Shown here: in pieces, positions 35,051-45,099 of the stretch
Position numbering within the stretch: position 1 is the stretch's first letter
Layout of the letters: every line of letters begins with the position of its first letter
Origin: Nageia nagi
Lineage: Eukaryota; Pinophyta
NCBI GenBank assembly: GCA_050084985.1
Contig: JBITNC010000001.1
Coordinates: forward strand, 4,526,001 to 4,590,000
Direction of reading: 5' to 3'
DNA length: 64,000 nt
Translations under genes and position numbers: made by a program
The notes under the pieces: model-generated
Told to the model about the DNA's origin: nothing
Seen by the model: the letters and a program-made list of their open reading frames with translations, nothing else
Databases searched by the model: none

Positions 35051-35072
35051 AAAACACAGCAAAAAAATGGAG

Positions 35073-35113
35073 GTGAGGGGGGGATTGGCGTAAAGAGGCC
35101 AATCCCCCCTCAC
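35073..35113. repeat. Strong hairpin in the leader of the 2.0 kb element
   Basis: gtgagggggggattggc (35073-35089) pairs with gccaatcccccctcac (35098-35113) with one extra G, around an 8-base loop. It lies 45-97 bases downstream of the primer site on the element's own strand, where packaging or dimerisation signals sit in retroelements. Confidence 0.75.
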
Positions 35114-35169
35114 AGATTTGCTAATCAAACCTAGAGGGCAGGTTCAGAGATCGGACTGCTCTGATACCA

Positions 35170-35386
35170 TGTAGAGAAATAGGAAAACCTTCTTTATGAT
35201 ACAATGAAACATGCCTATAAATAGGCATTTACAGGAATGAATACCAAGGTGGCACACGGTGGCAAACGGTGGCACACGGTGGCAAATGGTGGCACACGGT
35301 GACAAACGGTGGCACACGGTGGCAAATATCCTAGTGAACTTAAGTAACTAAATACTCAAGTAAATAAAATAAATAAAACACTAATA
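35170..35386 (-). repeat. 5' LTR of the 2.0 kb element (217 bp)
   Basis: Nearly identical to 33367-33563, but the 10-bp VNTR has two more units, which accounts for the 20-bp length difference. Few other differences are visible, suggesting a fairly recent insertion. Confidence 0.85.
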
Positions 35387-35574
35387 TATTCAATCAATCA
35401 TGAGAAAAAACTATATCATACAAAGGTAAAGGGATGGAAATACACACACCCTACGCGTCTCGTGCGATACCAAACAAATACATCCGATCAAACCATCAAA
35501 GGGCAAGAAATAACTAAGGAAACCTCGACGATCACCATGTGGCAACAACAAAAAAATCACTGAGAAAAGAGCTT

Positions 35575-36185
35575 AAAAATATTAAGCTTCATTACACATC
35601 ATTAAACTTCTGGCATGATTGCATAAAACATCATTCATGGGAGAGGGAATGGAGGTAGGTTGCATGTTGGCAGGCGATGTATTTGTAGGCGATGCAATGG
35701 GAGGCATCGAAGTGGCAGGCTCATTAAAAGCTTCAACATTCTGTTGGTTCTCATTATGCTTCCACACATTGGAAGTGATCCGCGGCTTGTGTGTTTTCTC
35801 CAAAGTTTCTCAGAATTCATGCCACTTAGGGCTACCTTTGAATGATGTTGACAATCACCCATCAGTTGTGTCATTTTGTTCATTAATTGTCAACGTTATT
35901 GGATTTTGCCAACCTCCACCATCTTCTTTAGACCAACCACCCTAGCCTGCAACTTGATGAGAGGTGCTCGCATTGCCACCCCATCCATGTTGTGTAGGAG
36001 GGATGGGAATCCCATCCTTGATTGTTCCACCCAACAACTGGCGAAGGGTTCCTTATTTCTCGAGGTGGTAGTCGAAATCTGTGGGCATAACTTCGGTCCC
36101 GTTCCCGTGGTGGAGGGTAAAGGTGTTGCTTGGATCACGAGCGCTCCCATCGAAATGGGGAGGAAGGAGGAACTCGACTCACAGA
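35575..36185 (-). pseudogene. Decayed proline-rich gene fragment, unidentified
   Basis: The minus strand reads, high to low, RSYAHRFRLPPREIRNPSPV and VVGWNNQGWDSHP (36090-35990), WSKEDGGGWQNPITLTIN (35935-35880), then ETLEKTHKPRITSNVWKH, PATSMPPIASPTNTSPANMQ to a stop at 35582. Base composition is more balanced than in the flanking DNA. A few stops and frameshifts separate the parts. It looks like a disordered, Pro/Ser/Asn-rich protein end, perhaps a captured or transposed gene piece; the family is not recognised. Confidence 0.45.
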
Positions 36186-36479
36186 GAAAGGAGCATTTCC
36201 TCGATGACTAATGAGATCTTGCAGATGGCTTACCTCCAAAGTGACCTTGTTAACTTGGTCATTAATTTGAAACCAAATGTCATAAAAAATGGTGAGCTTG
36301 TTAGCTGGAGAAAAATCATGTTTTTAGGATGTTTCATTAGATATACAATATTGTTCAACACAGTTCATGATAATGTTGGACTTGTCATGATCTCTTCAAT
36401 ACTGTTTTACAACGCTCTTCCTTGATTCTACAAGAAAAAAATATCAATGTGTTCCTCATGCTAATTAGCTAGTTTTTCT

Positions 36480-37245
36480 CCAAATCCTTTTGGCACACCT
36501 TCCTTCCAAAGTTACTCCCACCTTCAACCATTGATATCCAATCATGTGTCATTTATGCCAACTCCCTTTATGATTTCCTTGGTCAACCCACCATTCTTAT
36601 TTCTTCCCCTCCCCTCTCATATCTATTATTTCATAAAATTGACATGAAGAAAGCTATTCAAAAATTTAGCAGTAGTAAATCTGCTAATTGTGAGAGGTTT
36701 CTAGAAGAGTTCTTCAAACATGGAGTTGATTTACTTACTTTTCCTCTTTCTAGGCTTTTTAATGAGGTCATTTATTATAAATTTGTCTTCTCTTAGGCAT
36801 GATGCATTATTCACCCATTCTACAAATCAAGAGATACTTCCATTCCGAATGATTTCAAAACTATTATGATTGGACATACCTTTGCCTAATTGTATGACAT
36901 AATGCTAGAAACAAAGCTTTTAGAAGAACTTGAGCATAGTAAGCTTAGAGTTGTGGGATGGTAGGATTCAAGAGAGACCACTAGACTATTGTTCACATCT
37001 TTACCTTTTGTGCCATTATCAATGAGGCTCACCGACAATCCATTAAAGTCTTATGTTGTTTCAGTAATTTCATAAAGGCTCTTAAATCAATTTCAAGATT
37101 TCTCCTTCAACAACTTTTTTGATATTGGTTTCTTTCATTCTCTTATTTTAGCTACCACTAGATTATAAGAGACAATATAGGGTTGTCCCCTCTCATTGAC
37201 CCTTTTTGGTAGCTATATTGATGAGCTCGAGAATTTACTTTGACA
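36480..37245 (+). pseudogene. Second LINE: reverse transcriptase N-terminal part
   Basis: The + strand reads KLLPPSTIDIQSCVIYANSL, DMKKAIQKFSSSKSANCERF, LEEFFKHGVDLLTFPLSRLF and IIHPFYKSRDTSIPNDFKTI, then in another frame GFKRDH-TI-HIFTFCAIINEA, KVLCCF and finally GCPLSLTLFGSYIDELENLL (to about 37245). These are LINE RT blocks (usual forms YKSGD, PxNYRTI, QAGFRxxxxTxDHI, CCFVDFxKAFD, QGCPLSPTLFGLYIDELE). Frameshifts and stops are frequent. The fragment ends abruptly and its continuation is at 48720-49230. Confidence 0.8.
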
Positions 37246-39730
37246 CCACAATGTTAGAATTCGACCGTACAACCTTAAAATCAAGCTTGAACTTTACTCC
37301 AATCCTAATAAACACATACAAAAGGAGCTTATTTGTTTTTATTTACCAATATTCAAATACACATGGACATTCAATAGTGAAAGTTTAGAAGCGACTTACG
37401 AATCATGAGATTGAAATCACATAATGGTTCCAAGTGTCATCATTCTTGAGTCACGATCTCTTCATTAGACGATAAAACCATTTATCTCTTGATAATTAAC
37501 CTTCTCGTTAAATATCCTAAATGGTTTGCCTAAATTTTTCAACTTAGGAGATAATACCCTTCCTGTCTTATCAACCTTTCTTGAATCATTCTATCTTGCC
37601 GATGGTATTTTGACCTACCTAGATCATAGCCATTGTCAAGTTTAGTAATTTAAGTACTTCAAGGTTCTTCATGACCAATCTTGAGAATTTCTTATTCTCA
37701 TTTTGAATCCATGTGTGTTGAGAACTCCTTGAAATATCCTATACAATAATTGCTTTTCGCTTGAGATCTCCTTGAATTATCCTAACTTGATAATTCCTTG
37801 ATGCCCTTGAGATTATCTTGAATTATGCTACTTGATAATTCTTTAATCTCATCATGGTGTGCTCAATATTTATCTAGGTTTCAATACCATTTCCCAGGAT
37901 TACTTATTAGGTAAAATATACTTTGACCTCATACCTAGTTTTATTGTTCCACTTATCTTAACTTAATAACTTCGATAGGTTAGGACATCAAAAACAAATT
38001 GAATATCTTAACCATAAAATCATATTCATTTTTTTTAATGACATATACAACACAACTAGATCAAATCACATTTTAATAAAATAAAGTTTAGTAATTATTT
38101 CTACAACACAACTAGAATTCCTTTGAAATCACATTTCAAACAGATCAAATCAATTTCTTTTAAATTTATTCTTAGATATAAAGTAGGGAGTTATTATTTT
38201 CTATTCAAAATAATAAACCCATCAAATAACAAAGATCTATTATTTTCTTACTCAAAAGAAATAACAATTTCATCGAAACATGAAGGAAAGCAAGATCTAA
38301 AACTCAATCATGAAGTGAACCAACCTGGAATCGCTTATTCCTTCTTGGTTGAAAATCCTAGCTCTCACCTTGAATCACAATTTCTTCAAGTCTCCTTCTC
38401 GTATTATCAAAAGGTAAAATGTTTAAATCAATTTGTTTTACACAATTAAGGAAGTGTGTGAATTCATTAAATGAATTAGAAATACTTTCCTTAAGATGGA
38501 ATCTATATTTTGTTGAGTAGAATCAAAATCTAGAATCTTGTGGAAAATAAAGACTTTATCCTTTATGAAGTTTAGTTAGAAGAGCTAAATGGATGAAAAG
38601 ACAAGGAATTGATGTATGAATAATGTTTCTACCTTAAAGGTGGCAAAACATTAACTCTTTTTGAAATGAATTTATGTGGAACCATGTTTGGATTTGTATT
38701 CTTTTCCAAAAATTAAATCTAGGTTTTGAGTATGTAACCTAGGAGATTCTTCGTATGTTTTTATGTGGGAACATCTTTTCTTGTGCATGTAAAAGTAGTT
38801 GCATTAGGAAAATAAAAGTTGTTATGATCTAAGCATACCCATGAGCTAACGTACTCCAATGATTGGTTTGATATACGAGAAGATGAAAAAGTTTACAAGA
38901 TGACTTTGAAGACACCTCAATAGCAAAACATGCTTACTTATAGATATAAATTTGATACATGAAATGCTATGAATATGAATTAAGCCTTGTATTGAGGAAA
39001 ACATGTACTTGACTCTTATAGTATGCTATTCCTATTGAAAATGTAAGATAGAACAATTAGAAGTGTACAAACATGTTATATGATTATAGAAAAATGTTTT
39101 TATTCTATGATTAGATTTTGGTGAGTTAAATATGAAAGGTTTATGTTTCATATTGTTTGAATATTGTAAAGGTTGTTAGAATATGATTTATTGCAAAGTA
39201 TATCATTGCTTGAGATTAAATAGTATAATGATGCTATGTGATGGTCTAGTAAACTATTCAATGTAGAAGAAGATAGATACTTACATTTATTATCATGGTT
39301 TAAGATGATACTTTGATTATATTCATTATCCTAAGATAAATATTATTGCTTAGTTAGAAGTGATAATTGGTTTAGAGAAATGAATAGTGAATATTTTATA
39401 ATGTTATGTTGTTCTATGAATGAGAAAGAATAACCTAGTTGATGTATTAACTTGCCTAGTAGAGGTAGCATGTTGAAATGTTCAAAAAATGAAACTCAAT
39501 GTGAGTCATAGAAACTATACTACCTAGTACACATTAGACCTTGGAAATGGAATGAAACCTAGTTGGAACCTTAGGTAAGACTTGGGAACTTATTTGTGAG
39601 AATAAGGGATTATTGGGTAGGATAATTTAATGAGTTCTCTCAAAGACAAGAATTATCAGGAAGGATAATTAAAGAAATCTTAAACACATGAATTCAAATG
39701 AGAATGAGTCTCAAATTGGGTCATGAGGGA
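37246..39730. other. Inserted DNA of unknown type between LINE half and Copia
   Basis: This 2.5 kb interrupts the second LINE together with the Copia element. tgttagaattcg at about 37254 could be an LTR start, but no partner LTR was found. Short repeats occur at 37740-37860 (ttgagatctccttgaattat-type, ttgataattc). No domain was recognised. Confidence 0.35.
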
Positions 39731-39735
39731 CCTTG

Positions 39736-40214
39736 TGAAGGAATTAGACTTACTCTAATTCTCAAGGTCCAAGACTAGGAAACTCAATCATTCAACATAA
39801 CACCATTCACACAAGATAACACAAATATAATGTGGTTCCTCCCTCCTTGGGAGTACATCCACAACTAGTTCTCTATTCTCAATCTATGCACCTCTTACTA
39901 CAATTCTCTTCCTCTCCTACACAAACTAGTAGAGTAATCTTACTCCAAAAACTTAGTTATGTTACAAGAGGAGAGGACCCTCTATTTATAGCTTGTGAGC
40001 ACCTCCCTAACCTCCCTTTAACCCAAGGGTAAGGTTAGGGTTACAATAAATGTATGACCTAACTTTAACCTACCAACTAACCCCATGGTAAGGTCAAAGT
40101 CCACACATAATAAAGAATTCAATTAATCCCTTAGTTTTCTACATATCCTTTAAGTGATTAATTGAATTTACAAGGAGTTTAGATATTCACAATATTTCAT
40201 TACAAATTCTAACA
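39736..40214 (-). repeat. 3' LTR of the Copia element (479 bp)
   Basis: Minus strand TGTTAGAATTTG...TTCCTTCA. It contains ctctatttatagc (about 39990), a TATA-like box in the LTR's own direction when read with its complement, and ggtaaggttagggtta. It differs from the partner mainly in the terminal 45 bp. Confidence 0.9.
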
Positions 40215-40697
40215 CTCCCCCTTAATGCAATATTGGGATAGAGCATAGAAGAGAGAAGAGAGAGTAAGAGAGAGTTCTCCTCCATAGAGATACAAGTGGA
40301 GATGAGAACATTTACATATTTGAGAATCTTTTTGAGAACTAGTATGAGACTCACTACATTACCATTTGACAAAATGGTTTACAATACAATCATTAACCAC
40401 AACTGGTTTCACTGTACATAGTAGTCAATCAACTTTAAGCTGACATGTGAGTCTCCATGAGCTTGCTTTCACAAGGTGAGTTACTTGCATTTCTGAAGAA
40501 GATCCTGCATGCTACAAGCAACTCATGAACAGAATTAGTTAGATGCATCATATATTCAAATAAGAGAATCAAATAATGTCATCTTATAAATAACTGATTA
40601 ATGGTGCACTATAAGTCATCACGGAGATGCCAAGCCATCACTCATAGTCACCTATTGTATGTAGACATGTGTTGATTATTAATAGAGCATAAAAATT

Positions 40698-41147
40698 GTA
40701 CAACAAGTTTCTCACGCAGAGCAAACTCACCAAAAAGGTATAAAATGTTCAACAAGTTCCTCACATAGAGCGAACTTACGACGGAGGTATATTAATTTAT
40801 ATGCTCAAAAAAATGTACAAGTTTGTCACGCAGAGCAAACTTACCATGGAGGTATATAATGTACAACAAGTTTATCATGCAGAGCAAACTTACCTCGGAC
40901 GTATATAATGTACAACAAGTTTTTCACATAGAGCAAACTTACCACAGAGGTATAAAATGTACAAGTTTATCACATAGAGCAAACTTACCATGGAGGTATA
41001 TAAATGTATAAGTTTGTCACACAGAGCAAACTTACCACGGAGGTATAAAATGTACAACAAGTTTGTCATGCAGAGCAAACTTACCATGGAGGTATAAAAA
41101 TATACAACAAGTTTGTCACGTAGAGCAAATTACCACGGAGGTATATC
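40698..41147. repeat. Minisatellite in the 3' region of the Copia element, about nine units of 46-50 bp
   Basis: The unit is gtacaacaagtttgtcacgc followed by agagcaaacttaccacggag and gtatataat. Unit starts are near 40698, 40747, 40815, 40861, 40910, 40959, 41006, 41052 and 41101. It lies between the RNase H stop and the 3' LTR. Open frames across it (40823-41011 +, 41087-40890 -) are by-products of the repeat. Confidence 0.9.
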
Positions 41148-41219
41148 ATAATCAACACATGCTATACAACAACAACAAAAGAGCCTCTTAGAGGTGAAGT
41201 TGTCATCACTAACAAAAGT

Positions 41220-41850
41220 TCAGACTTCACTGCCCCTTGAGGGCAACTTCACCAACCCGAGAGAATCCCTAAGCTTGCTGAACTGAGCTTCAAGAAGGGG
41301 CTTGGTGAATAAATCAACAGAGTTTTCAGTAGATGGACAATACTCTAAGTGTATGATGTCATCTAGAACCTTCTCCCTGATAAAATGGGCTTGGATTTCC
41401 ACATGTTTGGTTCTCTGATGGAACACAGGATTCTTAGCCAAAGAGATAGCCGATTGATTATCTGACGAAATAAGAGATGGGCCATTTTGCTTATACCCAA
41501 TTTCATTTAGAAGATGCCTCAGCCAAATAGCTTCTTGGGTGGAAATAGACATGGCTCGATATTCGACTTCGGTGGTAGAAAGAGTCATAGTAGGTTGCTT
41601 CTTGGAAGCCCAAGAGATAGCACCTGAACCAATGCTAAACACATATGCAAAAGTTGATTTTCTATCATCTCTATCTCCCCCATAATCAGAATCTGAGAAC
41701 CCGAAGAGAACAATCGAGGGCACTTTGGAATACTTAAGAGCAAGATCCTTTATCCCTGCCACATACCTCAAGATTTGCTTAATACATTGAGGTGTTCAAC
41801 ATATGGTTTTTGCATGAATCGTACCATTAGATTCATTGCAAAGGTAATAT
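41220..41850 (-). pseudogene. Copia RNase H domain
   Basis: The minus strand 41771-41220 is open and reads YVAGIKDLALKYSK, FGFSDSDYGGDRDDRKSTFA, GAISWASKKQPTMTLSTTEV, EYRAMSISTQEAIWLRHLL, SDNQSAISLAKNP, FHQRTKHVEIQAHFIREKV and DLFTKPL. This is the complete C-terminal RNase H module of Ty1/copia with the catalytic D (SDSDY), E (EVEYRA) and D (SDNQSA) all present. The upstream join to RT (41772-42060) is frame-broken. The stop at 41220 ends the polyprotein. Confidence 0.92.
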
Positions 41851-42932
41851 CAGGTCGAGAGATAGTTAGATATAGAAGACTACCAATCAATTGCCTATAA
41901 GCTATAGCATCAACCAATGAGAATCTGAGCTCAAAGATACAACGATTCCAGGAGAAACAGGTATTGCAGCATATCTACACTCCTCCATTCCAAACTTTTG
42001 CAAGATGTCTGATATATACTTAGATTGACTAAGATAGGTACAATCTTTGTGTTGGTATACTTACATCCTAAGATAGTAATGCAATAGACCTAGATCAGTC
42101 ATTTCAAATGTTGCCTTCAGTTTGGATATGCACTCTTGGATGATTTCAATATTATTGCCAGTTATGAGAAGATCATCCACATAAAGGAGAATTAAGACCA
42201 GTCTTTTCTTGATTGAGTACATAGAGATCTGAGTCAGAGAAGCACTTGGAAAAACCAATATCTGCAAAGAATCCTGAAATTTTCTTATACCATGCTCTAG
42301 GTGCTTGCTTAATTCCATACAATGACTTCTTTAGCTTGCACACAAGAGACTCTTTTCCTTCTGGAATAAATCCTTCTGGTTGATTCATGTAGATTTCTAC
42401 ATCTAAGTCACCATTGAGAAATGCACTCTTGACATCAAGTTGAAAAACTTTCCATCCTTGAGCTGCAAAAAGAGCAAGGATTATCCTGACAGTAGGCATC
42501 TTGGCCACAAGAGCAAAAGGTTTCCTCATAATTAATACCATATTTTTGAGCAAATCCTTTGGCCACTAACCTTGCTTTGTATTTTTCAATTTCTCCATCA
42601 GAATTGTACTTGACCTTGTATATCCATTTATTTCCAAACACATTTTTCTCATTGGGATAAGGAACCAAATCCCAAGTTTCATTTTTCATGAGCGCCTCAT
42701 ACTCAAATTTCATAGCTTCCATCCAACACTCTTGCTTGGAAGCTTCTTTGAATGTTGATGGCTCATTCGTATTATCAATTTTGGCAAATAAGGATTTATT
42801 CAAGGTCATACTTCTTGTAATTCTCTGAGCTGGAGAATTTTGCTCTTGTAGTGACTTCCCTACATGATCATCCAACCAGTTAGGTGCAGGTGAAGAATCA
42901 TCTAAATTAGACACCTCAGCATGAGAAGTCAT
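41850..42932 (-). pseudogene. Copia reverse transcriptase domain
   Basis: The minus strand 42932-42435 carries KEASKQECWMEAMKFEYEAL, NETWDLVPYPNEKNVFGNKW and KYKARLVAKGFAQKYGINYE; the next frame (42553-42173) has QLDVKSAFLNGDLDVEIYMN, QPEGFIPEGKESLVCKLKKS and LYGIKQAPRAWY; the third (42318-42061) has LLYVDDLLITGN with the catalytic YVDD. These are the standard Copia RT blocks in order. At least two frameshifts separate them. The remainder to 41850 (including the IAYRQLIGSLLYLTISRPD-type segment) is visible with breaks. Confidence 0.92.
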
Positions 42933-42972
42933 ATCCTCAGGAAGTTGAACTTGACATCCCTAGAAACAAAGA

Positions 42973-43661
42973 CTATTTTATGGGATGAGGAGTAGAGCCT
43001 GTAACCTCTATGCTGATTATCATACCCCACAAAGATGCATTTTTCTGATCTTTTATCCAACTTCTTTCTTTTCTCTGAGGTAATGAAGGTAAATGCATCA
43101 TACCGTAGACCCTAAAGTGTGAGATGTTAGGTTTCTTTCCTGTCCATGCTTCATATGGAGTTTTACCTTCAACTACTTTAGTAGGACACCTATTTAGGGT
43201 GTGAATAGCAGTGTGAACACTTCTCCCCATAAGAAACTAGGAAGGTTACCCAACATGCACCTTGCCATTTCCATAATGGTTCGATTCTTCCTTTTAGCAA
43301 CTCCAATTTGCTGAGGGGTGTAAGGGATTGTGAATTGTCGCTTGATCCCATGTTTAACACAATAGTCGTTAAACTCATTGCTATTATACTCACCCCCATT
43401 ATCAGATCTCAGCATCTTGATCTTAAAATCAGTTTGATTTTCAACAAGTGCCTTGAAGTCTTTAAACCTATCAAAAGTTTGATCCTTGTGCTCAAGTAGA
43501 TAACCAAATGTCATCCTATTGAAGTCATTAATGAAGGTCAGAACATAAGAAGCTCCCCCTAGAGACTTAGTCTGAAATAGACCCATCAAATCTGAATGCA
43601 CAAGCTGAAGAGGACGAGTAGCCCGAGTTGCCTTATCTTTTTCAAACTTTTGCCTATTCAT
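42973..43661 (-). pseudogene. Copia integrase domain
   Basis: The minus strand 43661-43194 reads RPLQLVHSDLMGLFQTKSLG, INDFNRMTFGYLLEHKDQTF, KMLRSDNGGEYNSNEFNDYC and TIPYTPQQIGVAKRKNRTIM. The two catalytic Asp residues (HSD, RSD) are present. The catalytic Glu of the D-35-E motif, which should be in AERKNR, is Lys (AKRKNR). The C-terminal part 43230-42973 (HTLNRCPTKVVEGKTPYEAW, TGKKPNISHFRVYG) follows in another frame. The preceding gag-pre-integrase zinc-finger segment with LGHLNHKSIQDIK lies at about 43770-43665. Confidence 0.92.
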
Positions 43662-43664
43662 CTT

Positions 43665-44183
43665 TCCTAGAATGCACCTTTCACAAAGACCAATTGTGGG
43701 TAATATTAGGTAAACCTTCCATAAGTTCTTGATTTTTTATATCTTGAATACTCTTGTGGTTAAGGTGCCCTAATCATTGATGCCAAAGATTACCCTTTGA
43801 ACAAACATTTGTAGCAAGAAAATCTTTGAAGGAACTTGATCCACAATATAAAGGTCATCCTTTACTGATCCTTTCATCAAGGTGGCAAGTCCTTTCTTAA
43901 CACACCAGGAGTGTGAGGTAAACTCAAATGAGTATCCTTTCCTTGTAATCTGAATTACAAAGATAAGATTCATTCTTAGTTTAGGCACATAAAAGACATT
44001 GTCAAGAACCTTTCCATGAATCTTCACACTCCCTATTCCTTGAACATCAAGGATTGAATTATCACCTATCACAAATGCATCCTTCTTGTACTTATGAAAG
44101 TTTTCAAACTTATCCTTTTCATAACACATGTGATTAGTGCATCTTGAATCAACAATCCAATCATTTAAAATAGTTTGAGTCAT
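43665..44183 (-). pseudogene. Copia protease and GAG-pre-integrase segment
   Basis: The minus strand 44183-43770 is open: WIVDSRCTNHMCYEKDKFEN, then FVIGDNSILDVQGIGSVKI and VFYVPKLRMNLIFVIQ. This is the Ty1/copia protease, whose active site is normally D-S-G-C-T-N-H-M; here the Gly is Arg (DSRCTNHM). The H-C-type zinc-finger segment of the integrase N-terminus follows after a frame change. Confidence 0.88.
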
Positions 44184-44236
44184 TGAGTAGTAGGCAACAG
44201 TAGCAATATGCTTGTTCTTCTTATTATTGAAATTTT

Positions 44237-45099
44237 TTACATTTGCTTTTCCTTGCCTTTTTGAGAAAATTTCTTTTTACGACAATCATACTCTTTGTGC
44301 CCAAAGATGCCACAAAAGTTACAATTTCCATCAAACTTTTCCTGAGGTGTTGGATTGCTTGATCCAGCTTTGTCATTCCTTTGCTTGAAGTTGCCATGCT
44401 TCCTGATGGTAGATGACGATTTGTTATCTTTGAATTTATAATGTTTGAACTTCTTCTTGAAAGGAGTTTTGGTTGCTCTTAGAGCAATGCTTTTGTCCTT
44501 TGGAGAAAAGTCCAACATTTTCTTATTCAAAGTTTCCTCATGCTTCAGAAGGTGTCTAGAAAGGTTATCAAGAGAGATGACATCTTCTTCATCATCGAGC
44601 CTAGTTTTTATAACCGTGAAAAAGTTACTGAACTTTGTAGAAAGGTTTTGAAGAATGATGAAGACCTTGAACTCATCATTGATCCAGTTGCACCCACAGC
44701 CAACTAGTTGTGTCCTAAGGTCAATGATTTTGTCCAAGTAGATAGAAGCACTTTCATCTTCACCTTGACGATATGGCAACAACTTTTGTAAAATGGTGAA
44801 CCTCCTTGAAAATTTTACCCAAGGTAAATTTTCTTTAGCCTATCCCAAGCTTCCTTTGCTGATGTTGAAGAAGAGATCATGATAAGGATGTCATCTGAAA
44901 CTGCACGATAGATCATTGAAGTTGCTAACTCATTCTTTGAGTTGTAGATTTCAAGAGCCTTCTCATCTGTAGGAGCGACCATGTCTTCATTAACTATTTA
45001 CCACAGCTTCCTTGCTTGTAACTTAGCTCTCATACAAGGTTCCCATATGCCAAAGTTGGAACTGTCGAGTATATGCTTGGGTATGAAGGTTTCAACCAT
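44237..45099 (-). pseudogene. Copia gag
   Basis: Start ATG at 45099 (MVETFIPKHILDSSNFGIWE, the F-x-x-W gag start pattern). An in-frame stop follows KLW at about 45003, and a frameshift falls near 44790. The open part 44782-44237 reads ASIYLDKIIDLRTQLVGCG, VFIILQNLSTKFSNFFTVIK, ending in CNFCGIFGHKEYDCRKKK, a complete CCHC zinc knuckle (C-x2-C-x4-H-x4-C) near 44310-44270, then lysine-rich residues. Confidence 0.88.

Larger units (their letters stand above)
33362..35391 (-). mobile_element. 2.0 kb non-autonomous LTR retrotransposon (TRIM/LARD-like) with GC-rich cargo
   Basis: Two similar LTRs (33367-33563 and 35170-35386) are flanked by the 5-bp duplication tattc (33362-33366 and 35387-35391). 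On the minus strand, TGGTATCAGAGC (35169-35158), an exact initiator Met-tRNA primer site, follows the 5' LTR, and aaGGGGGGG (33572-33564) abuts the 3' LTR as polypurine tract. The interior encodes no gag or pol. It carries about 700 bp of very GC-rich sequence (34355-35050) unlike any neighbour. Replication must have depended on proteins from another element, probably Copia given the primer site. Confidence 0.85.

Noticed and set aside
34325-35128. Long overlapping open frames on both strands (up to 159 codons) as genes
   Set aside because: The region is extremely GC-rich, so stop codons are rare in every frame. No frame shows a domain, and the frames overlap on both strands.
40823-41087. Frames across 40.8-41.1 kb as repeat proteins
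   Set aside because: They are products of the non-coding 46-50 bp minisatellite, readable on both strands.
40698-41147. CRISPR-like array
   Set aside because: The repeats are adjacent tandem units without unique spacers, inside a plant retrotransposon.
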